From positions 240,885-304,884 of the forward strand of contig NW_019091409.1 of assembly GCF_001949145.1 (NCBI RefSeq): a stretch of DNA of 64,000 nt, in the 5' to 3' direction. This document shows, piece by piece, positions 55,336-64,000 of the stretch (its first letter is position 1; each line of letters starts with the position of its first letter). Position numbers and translations under genes: made by a program. Source of the stretch: Acanthaster planci. Taxonomy: Eukaryota > Echinodermata > Asteroidea > Valvatida > Acanthasteridae. Under the pieces are notes generated by a model that was not told the origin of the DNA, did not search any database, and saw only the letters and a list, made by a program, of their open reading frames with translations.

Positions 55336-58324
55336 GTAGGAATTTAACTCTTTCGCTGACCATGGACAATTTCCATGGTTTCAGCTGACGATTGGATTGT
55401 GGTAGACAGATCTAAGAAGGTTTGCCGACATTACAAATTGTGTGCGCTCTAGTTTAACTCTAAATAAATTAAAGAGATCCTCTTAAGTCGGCAGGGTAAT
55501 TGCTTTACAGCTTTGAGTATTATTACTTGTGCATCAAATATCATTTTGTTTGCAAACCATCATTGTAAATGTGATTTAGACATTCAATAAGCAGTGGGGG
55601 ATGTTGGATAAAGTCTGTGGTTTTGTTGGCAACAGGGCGAGACATGGGCAGAATCATCAAAAAGACTTTTTTAATTGGGACATGACTTCTCCAGGAGTAA
55701 AGAATTTATTGGTTGAAAACTGATAAACTCAATTATTGGAAAGGGGTCAATTCTGAGCTATTTTCCAGCAAATTAGTTTTCCTGCAACATCCATGGGCAA
55801 AATATCAGCTTATTTCCGTATCCCACGGCAGTTGTCGTTGTAGGTTTCTTGTTGTCAACCTGTCTACCACATGCAAGTACACGTGATTTCAATATTAATG
55901 GGACTTCAGTATTTTTAATGTAGACACTAAAAGACTAAGGGAAGAAGACCAAATCCTGCGAGCAGCCATGCATGCAGTTTTAAAACCTTGCCAGTGCGTG
56001 AACGAAACCCGTACATTACCCGCAGAACTATGCGCAATTAGATAACAAAAAATCTGCACATTAAAATCTCTTGCAGTGCAAACTCTGTCGCTTCACCACA
56101 AAATTTGAAAAAAATACACTGAACGCAGTGTTACAGCTTAGAATGGGTTTCTTTGTGAGAAGAGTGTTGGAATGCCAATTTAATCAAGGCGCTTGGCTAG
56201 AACCAATGGAACATGGGACAGAAATAGTGTTACATTTTTGCACTGCTATCAAAAAGGTTGCTTCAACTGAGGGGAGCAGACGGAAACGGTTAAAACTAAT
56301 TTTAATTAATTATATCAGGACTATAATATTGCTACAACTGGAACTTAATGCTATCTATAAGTGGTCCGTGACTTCTGGCGCAAGAAGCGCTGTTTATGTT
56401 TTTTAAAATGGCGCCGCCCATGGTCAACATAGAAATATCACAGGCCCAGTTTTCAAGGCGCCACACCTTGGAAAAAATACAGTTTCGGAAAGTTTTAGGT
56501 TGCTCATATAAAAGTAAAAACTCTGAGAAATACGCCGGTGTAAGTAAAATAGTCGATTCATTCTCATAACGGAAGATATTAGGATTCAAAGTTTGTGACA
56601 ATCCTGCAGTTTGGATTTCAGGCATTTAAGACATGCTTTGAAGTAGGGCTGTGGTGGCGACAGATAAGAGACAGATTGTAAAAGAAAGCCACTACAGCCA
56701 TATTTGTGGGCTTAGCTTAAGGATGGTCACATTCGTTTTACACAAGCAGCCTGCCTTAGGCTTTCAACTGCCCCTATAAATGCACGATACTCCAAACAAG
56801 AATATCGTTCTACTATAGGTCCTGTCTTCAGCATGCTTATATTAGCATGTATATGATGAACAAGCCTAAGCTTAAGGCCTAGTCATACTAACATTAGGCC
56901 TACATACACTTAGGCTAGTACTTGGTAGGCCTAGGCCCCAGTACGAGCAGCTTATACTGTGGTTAGATGGTTAAGCCTTAGGCCCAGTGGTTCTAGCCAT
57001 CTCCTCCAGGTCTAGGGCAGTTTTCCAATACTCAATTTTGTCTCTGTCTCGGGCTTTGTCCTAAACACCAATGCCCGATTGTGGGCCTAAGTATTTAAAT
57101 TTAATTTAAGTAAGCAGGCCTAGTAATGTTTGGCTTTTTTGCTTCTTAATGTTTTGCAGTACTTTCGGACTTAGTATTGGTTGCGTTTACAAGTCAGGAA
57201 GTAGCCTAAAAAACCTTTGAAGCCTGAGACAGAGCCGACATCGAGTATTCTAAACCAGCCAGCAATATATAAATTGCAAACAATTTAGAAAGGTCACAAT
57301 AATGTCACAACACAAGACTGGCCCCTTGTCTACAGATTGCAGCTAGCATCGATTTACAGTACTGTACAGTGCAGCGCACATATACTGTATGTACTAGGGT
57401 AGGCCTGTGTTCTGTATGTACACGGGCATTTAGGCCTACTTTGTATACGTTTGCAGGGCTGTAATGAGATGCGGCAGGGATGGTAGGTATGGCCTGCTAC
57501 TAATAAAGGATTGTTGCATTTTGAATTGTGTTGGCAGATTTTTCTAAACAACCGATTTTCTGTCCTCAGAATTGGTGAATGAAACGTATAAATATATTCC
57601 CACTGGAAGTTAAAATTAAAGGTAATTCACAGGCTGTTCAAGAAGAAAGATCCTTTTACAGTCATGTCAGAGTTTGCATCAGTTTGATAGCTGATGAAAA
57701 AGTTCTTGTTCTCGACAAAGAAAAAAATGACCTGTAAACAGCAAAAAATCGTGGGGAGGAAGCGGTAACTTCAGTGTTTACATCAGTTTAAAATTGTCAC
57801 CATTAATTATTTGCTCGAGGGCAAATTTGTTTACACGCTGTTAGCTATATGAGCGAGTGGATCACGGAGTATGGTGCTTGCAATTTGACCTTTGGCCTAC
57901 ATTCTCCACATCCCACAAGCGCAAATGGGACAACAAATTTTTCTTCAAATAATCTTGATGCACTGTAAAGATTCTCTCTTATTATCCTCGTTCAAGCAAA
58001 ACATGTGCAACTTAGAAAAGTGCACAATGTATTTGGAAGACCAAGCTGCAGGAATTATATCGCACTTACTGAAATGGATAAACCACTCAGAACTAAGATT
58101 CTTCGATCACATTTTCAACAGCTTTGATGAAAGTATAGTATCCTCTGTTTACTTTCCGAGAAGATGCAGCGTCATCACCACTCGTAGGCTATGGGCTCCA
58201 TATAGACAGTACTACATTGGTTTTAAAATTGTCTTTCAGTAGTTATATCTTTGAATGGTTATATTCTATTTGTAATTTCTTGAGCCCCCAAATCTACTTT
58301 GTATTGTCACTCATGAATAGTAAA
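55336..58324. other. Downstream of module C, nothing firm
   Basis: A cluster of TAGGCCTA palindromes lies at 56895, 56926 and 57431. Several ORFs of 100-116 codons (56071, 57892) match nothing known and lack splice logic. No receptor exon found. Confidence 0.45.
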
Positions 58325-58420
58325 TGTGCTTGTATAACTATCAAAATCAGCAAACTCCATGGAGTTTGCTGATTTTGAAAAATTTGCTCGCTCATCAATT
58401 TTGATAGTTATACAAGCACA
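58325..58420. repeat. Nested palindrome
   Basis: Outer arms of 23 bp (58325-58347 and 58398-58420, beginning TGTGCTTGTATAACTATC) are perfect inverted copies. Inside, 58341-58378 is a perfect 38-bp palindrome centred on CCATGG. The inner and outer palindromes overlap at TCAAAAT, so the strand could fold into alternative cruciforms. Confidence 0.9.
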
Positions 58421-59523
58421 TATACGTGTATGTAGGGGCAAACTCAGTAAATAGCAGTCGGTCAATATTATGAAAAATTAAAAAAAATGATCTCATGATA
58501 ATATCATATATGATCATTCCACAGACAGATGGCCTGCCATTGATTATTAAAGGGGCTGTAGGAAGGATCTGGCTGTATGCCACAGTTTTGACATCAAGGT
58601 TGATGGGTCAAGAGTCATTTTTTTTCAACAGACCTGTTGACTTCCGATGGCAGTCTACCTGCCAAGTTACGTTTTTCACGGGAGAAAATGCTTCATGGAA
58701 TATCAAATTGAATTGAACAAAGAAGATTCTTTGATCACATAATCTGTGATGTCCAGTGGGACTGTCTATCAGTTTTCGCTTAAACTAATCATACAGCCAA
58801 TCAATTTTGAAACAATTAGTAACAATGCAAATTCCTGCCCCTGGGACTGCGCAAGGGCCATCCACTGGTGTGACTACACAGGTCCATTTGTGCCATGGAC
58901 TGGGTGACTGAAACTTTTCGGCATATAGCCATTGTCATCAGGCCATGTTGGTTGATAGTCACGTAGCGCATTTGGGTTAAACCTGAAATAAGAGTAAATG
59001 TGTGACAACACTCGGTTTGTCCAACGGTTTGATGTTTTTGGCCAGTAAACTATTTCCAAGCCATTTTTAAGTATCACCAGACATAGGGCATATTCAACTA
59101 CACAGTCTACCTCTTCTCGGCGCATTCCTTCTCAAAAAGTAAAATTGCAGTTTTAGTGTTGTCAAGTGAATGGAGGTGGCCATGCATTAATAAGCAATAA
59201 ATAAATTAAACAATGAAAGCGATTGCAAAAGGAACATTTCTTTTCTCTTCTAGGTGAAAAGAGTTTAATGGTTCCCTCATACATCCAGAGTGTGAATTAA
59301 CTTGGTTTCATTAGTCTAGAAATTATCACTTTTGAGCATGAAATTTTAACACACCTGTGTTTTGTACTTTTTATTGGATACATTAATCTGGTATCAAATG
59401 GTCTTGAACTCAATCCTTTCAATGAAAAGATGTAAAAAAAAATGAAGTAAACTAAATAATACCAATGAAAAACAACTTTTTCTTTGTCCTTTTGTATGTT
59501 TTTCTCACAGGTTGACTCTGATG
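58421..59523. other. Spacer, nothing recognised
   Basis: No gene, RNA gene or repeat could be supported. Confidence 0.45.
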
Positions 59524-59788
59524 CAGTGGCAGATCCAGAAAGCAGTAGATGTGGCAGTGAGTGATCCCAATTCCTTTGCACTTGCACCAATCATCATGTA
59601 CATTACGCATCCAAGTTGCCTTCATGTGATATGCTACTTTCCACCTCATAAGCCTCAATCCCTCTTCCCTGGAAGAGGAGGATGGATAGAGTTCCTTCTG
59701 CTTTCACTTGAGGAAAACTGGGCTACTCCCCCCAAATTCTCCACTTGCCACACCCTCCTACTGCCACCACTGCATGGATCTGCCACTG
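59524..59788. mobile_element. hAT-like non-autonomous element
   Basis: A perfect 14-bp terminal inverted repeat, CAGTGGCAGATCCA and its complement, encloses 265 bp without a transposase. The CAGTGGC start is the one seen at 13813. An 8-bp target duplication is not preserved. Confidence 0.7.
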
Positions 59789-62700
59789 CTGGTACATCCG
59801 TATTACTAAAATATATTTGTCACATTTTTGAATTACAACTGTAAAGTTGACAAAACTAATTAGTCGTGTTTCTGCAACATCATTAGTCAAAAGTTTAATT
59901 ACAAAGTGCGAAAGTTGCTGGATTAATTAATGGTTAGTCTGGCTATAGTACTGGTATTTTCTTGTCAGGATGTAAAGAATTTCAATTTGTAATCAATGCA
60001 ATATGACTGGTTAAAATTAGTCACATGAGACAGTGTCCTGGACTAATTTTTTCTGTCAAAATGACAAACTTATTAAAAGAGTGATAAGTGCAGTATAGTT
60101 ACTGGAACTGGAAATTAATATTTGATATTAAACTGGGTGTTGTGAAATCAATCCATCGTCTGCCAAACGGGTTTGCGTAGAACCATATGAAGGTTTGACT
60201 GAAATGAGAACACGACCATATCTATATCTAATTATTATTGAAGTTAATCGATACACTTTATATTAATATCAAAGTATCAGAATCCTTTTCGTAGTGACTT
60301 TTCGTAACAGCAACATGGACAAAAACAGCAACAACACTATGAGACGCTTTCAGGCTTGCACTCTTGACTGCGAAAGAATTTATCTGATTTTGTTTTTCAC
60401 GTGCATTCCTCGTGACTGGGAAATGCAGTACAAGAGCCAAAAATAGAATCTCTAAATTTCAAAAATCGAATGCGTCTCTGAAACATAAAATAATTAGCAA
60501 TATAATAAGAATTCTAAATTATTAGCCTTCTTAAGAGTAGTGGAATAAATTGACATTTTCAGGTACGTCAGATAACCAAGAGTGACATTTCTAGAAAATC
60601 TTTATTTACCCCTGGGGAACAAAACTGAGGATAGCAATTTAAAGACTAACATAAGATAAGATACTCCCTCATCAGATGCAGATACCCTGGGAGATTATAG
60701 CCGTGGGAACATTTCGCTTTCAGGGTTACTAGAATTGAAGGTTGTATGTGTTCATCGCTGATTGGAAGGCTAAAGCGATATCCCTTTACGGATTCTAAAT
60801 TTTCTCTTTAATGAACTGAACAGTTCACGTAGGCCTACATCACTTAGTGGAAAGAATTTAAAAGGCGTATATAAAGATGTTTTTTATATTAAGGAAAAAC
60901 TAAAATCTGTTTCAGTGGCTTTAATAATTCTGATGTGGATATTTCCTTGAATCCATATTTATCTCAAATTAAGGAAAACGAATGTATTTATCATATAAAC
61001 AGACAAATGCCCATGTCCATTTTAGGCCTCCGGGGCTACTGTTCATTAATGAGAGAAAAAAAAAGAAACGAAAATCCAGATACAAGTGAACTCGAAATTC
61101 ATTATTACCTTGCTTCGGCAACATATTGAAAGACATATACCTCCTTGCAAAACACACATCACAAAGGAAAAGTGACACCAATAGGGCTTCATATATAATT
61201 GCTCTCTGTTTACTTGCATAAATGTCAAGAGCATCGTGCGCTGTTTTTTTCAGCCATAGTTTAAAAGCGGATGGTTGAGTTGATAGAGGGATTAAAGGTA
61301 GAACACTATGTTGCAAAGATGTAGGCCGTCTTGGGAAGTGAGAGTTGCCCTTGGAGGGGTGTTTCATGTGTGGGATCCTTTATGTAGACTCTCAATTCAT
61401 TGTGCCAGTAAAAAGGAAAGCACCAAACAGACGCGAGGAAAACTTTTATGTTTTTTTATTGTTTAAAAAAAATGAATTCTGAACAAGAATTGGTAAGAAG
61501 TGTGTTTTAATATAGACGGAAACACAGACAAATCAAACGACAGGGCGCAGAGAGAGACTTCAACTACTTTATTCCTGCACTGTTTGCTTATATACATCTA
61601 TTTACAATAATGGAATTATCCAAATGTGACACTATTGTATATAACTCCCAATCAAAACCGAAGGTGTGGCTTGATACAATGCAGTGAAATTTGTTCATTG
61701 CACAGGCTAAGGAACGACATCTCCCCCCGTCTTATCAAATTTCAATTCATCATCTTAATTTAAACAGTGATTAGTGGCAAGAATCTTACATTATTTTTTG
61801 TTTTACGCTCAGTAAGACAATAAAGACCTGTATGAAATGCATATTCACAAAAATTAACGTCACCCTTTTTATTGATATTTATTTCACCCTTAGTACATTA
61901 CATAATCTTTGAACCAACTCGGTTCACACCTTTGTCTTGTACTTCTTCTCAAAGTAGTATAAATATAACAGACTACGTCTGTGATTGCTTCGTTAGAGCG
62001 TGGTCGTTCCCTTTCTCGGAAGTTGTTATTAACATGTGATTTCACTTCTTGTTGTGTGCAACTAGTAGGCATGGTTAATTTCCAACCAACTATATCCAGT
62101 CTGGTTCTCATGTGCCTATACCGTGTAATAACACAGCCGGTGCAATTCCTGTGGTTGTTTGTGCTCTCGTCCTATATACACAGTAACTTAACTGCTGCCT
62201 AAACTGCGTTCTTTATCACACCATTAACGACAGCGTGTATGCCTATGTCTATATTATACAACATGTACCTCAGTCGATTGTCCTGAGCTTAGGGTACATA
62301 AAACTTACTTCACTAATGTCTCAATTTTGTCTTCTCTCCTTCATGAGATTGGTCTATACACAGAATTTCTCACACATCATGTAGATGTATTTCTCATGCA
62401 ATGATAACCACGCGCCGAAGTCCGGAGCCTCTGTACTAACACTTCGTTGTTAGATTGGGGAAAGACATTGCACAGCTGCTGAAACAAGTATTGTGAATAT
62501 TTGATGCCCTTGCCAATCATGCCACGGTAAGCAAACGCTCACGTGGGGCAAAAAAAGTAAAAGGGACTTTTGTGAATGGTGCTACGAAGCTAACGTAAAC
62601 GTCACAGCGAAAGTTGGGACAAATGAAAATAATGCAAGACTGTAATGCGTATACAAACTTGGCAGTTTTCACCAATTCGTGGATCCATGCAATGATTTCT

Positions 62701-64000
62701 TTTAGACTCATTCGTTATGGATCTTTATTATTATTATTCAGACCTTTTTCCCCCTACGTTTGGCTGTCAAACGGTTGAATTGCACATTGGCTCCATTATT
62801 TTAAGTAATTGCATTAAGTTAATTAAAAAAACATTTTTTTTGCACGCCAGCCTACTGCTATTACATACACATCAATAAATTGCCAAAGAAATGGACATTT
62901 GCAACTGTAAAATATAAAAAATGTGCACAAATCCATGCAGCGTTGAGGTTCAGTGCCTGGGATGACATCATTCTGCTCACAAATATACAAATTGGTGGTA
63001 CCGTAAAAGCAAAAAGGCTTTATAAAGAGATTTAAAAAGCTAAAAAATGTGCAGTTTCAAGGGCTGTAGTGAAATAACTATTTCATAGTCCCGTTAAAAA
63101 TTAAGCCTAACATCTGCAATTATTATTAATATTAAGTGAAACGCCCATAAATGTATTTTGCCGGATAATAACTACACAAAATGGAAACTACAAAAAGCAC
63201 ATTTCTAAACTACATAGCACCTCAACGACCTTGAATTGAATGTAAATCACGGTACAGACATTCGAAAGCTACATCGGTAAAAAACACGTTTACAATGCCA
63301 ACAATACAGGACAGCTATTCTGAATTAGACAGCCTGAACGATCTTGTGTATACACACTCGAATCCGGACTATTTGACTGCTCTTTCTTAAAGTGCTTAAA
63401 GAGCAGCAGACAACCGAGTCGATTTATAGCTCGGGTAGTTTCTTGGTTTTCACCTGACATGAATGCAGAATTCCAAATCTGCACGCCAGTTATCAAGGCT
63501 GTAAAATATGACAGCAACGAATGACCAATTCAATGATTTGGTCATGCATCCCACATATATGAGCAAGTTGGATGTTTTAACGAGAACAAGATTCAGATCG
63601 AGCGCATGAATAAAAATATGGGTTATGTGAAAAAAGACGTCTTGACTGAGCAAATTTAGTAAGAGAATAATAACCGTCTACCTTCCAGCAGAAGCAATAA
63701 GTAAATGCATCAGTTAAACTCTGAATGGTCGAATTGTCTTACTGCAAAACACTTACTACTTGTTCCACTAAATCTTCTGCATTTACACTACCTGTTGTGG
63801 CTAAAGGTCATCTGATATAGAATACTTACCCTTCATTCATATGACCCATTTAACTTAAAAAGCCAAATAGAAAGTACAAGAACGTTTATTCATGTTTTGT
63901 TTGTGACCAACCAGTGGAAGACAATCCTTATTCCAAAATGTATCAATGAGATGTGTCATTTTCAGCATGGTCTGTAGTCTGTAGGCCTACATCGTTGGTC
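59789..64000. other. Spacer to the window end, nothing firm
   Basis: TAGGCCTA at 60830 and 63982. A C-run with neighbouring text near 61725 (GACATCTCCCCCCGTC) recalls LTR-element debris but cannot be shown. No receptor exon or other gene recognised. Confidence 0.4.

Noticed and set aside
57892-58242. 116-codon ORF downstream of module C as a further receptor exon
   Set aside because: No receptor motif, no acceptor/donor in phase, and the composition is not that of a conserved domain.

Overview
This is eukaryotic genomic DNA: short exons with GT..AG introns, abundant decayed transposons, no bacterial-style gene packing, and one assembly gap of Ns at 40744-40971. The genes and repeats suggest a marine invertebrate, probably a deuterostome and perhaps an echinoderm. 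That placement is an inference from the GABA-B-receptor-like family, the tRNA-derived SINE and the very frequent palindrome TAGGCCTA. No single feature proves it.

The main gene is on the + strand. Nineteen exons from 23717 to 42981 join with consistent splice sites and phases into 886 codons of a class C GPCR of the GABA-B receptor type: a Venus-flytrap ligand domain, seven transmembrane helices, a short coiled coil and a Cys-rich tail. Its first exon (signal peptide and first strand of the flytrap) is not visible in the upstream 23.7 kb. The unusual point is that two exons (33462-33663 and 33761-33939) place a complete six-cysteine C-type lectin-like domain (CTLD) in the C-terminal part of the flytrap domain. 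The cassette is 381 nt (127 codons), bounded by phase-1 introns, and removing it restores an ordinary GABA-B receptor reading frame. This looks like exon shuffling, and the cassette could be spliced in or out. I know of no described GABA-B receptor with a CTLD in this position.

Downstream are two further exon-1 modules of the same family (46016-46333 and 54755-55072). Each is exactly 106 codons and ends at the same WNDS-K/R phase-0 junction. Neither is followed in this window by recognisable downstream receptor exons. They are tandem paralogues, alternative first exons of a gene continuing past 64000, or, for the first, a truncated duplicate. The locus is therefore a small receptor cluster.

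Region by region: 1-23.7 kb is repeat-rich intergenic or first-intron DNA. It holds LINE fragments at 0.56-1.42 kb (-) and 18.4-19.5 kb (+), an inverted-repeat element carrying a broken RecQ-like helicase fragment (7.0-7.7 kb), a 0.6 kb inverted duplication (8.2-8.8 and 10.7-11.3 kb), hAT-like non-autonomous elements and a small MITE family. 23.7-43.0 kb is the lectin-GABA-B receptor gene, whose introns carry a 33-bp minisatellite, two foldback elements, a TIR element and a SINE. 43.0-64.0 kb holds the 3' flank, the two extra first exons, a LINE 3' end (49.4-50.5 kb, -), a degenerate satellite (51.2-51.6 kb), further hAT-like elements and a nested palindrome (58.3 kb). Most remaining sequence shows nothing I can name.
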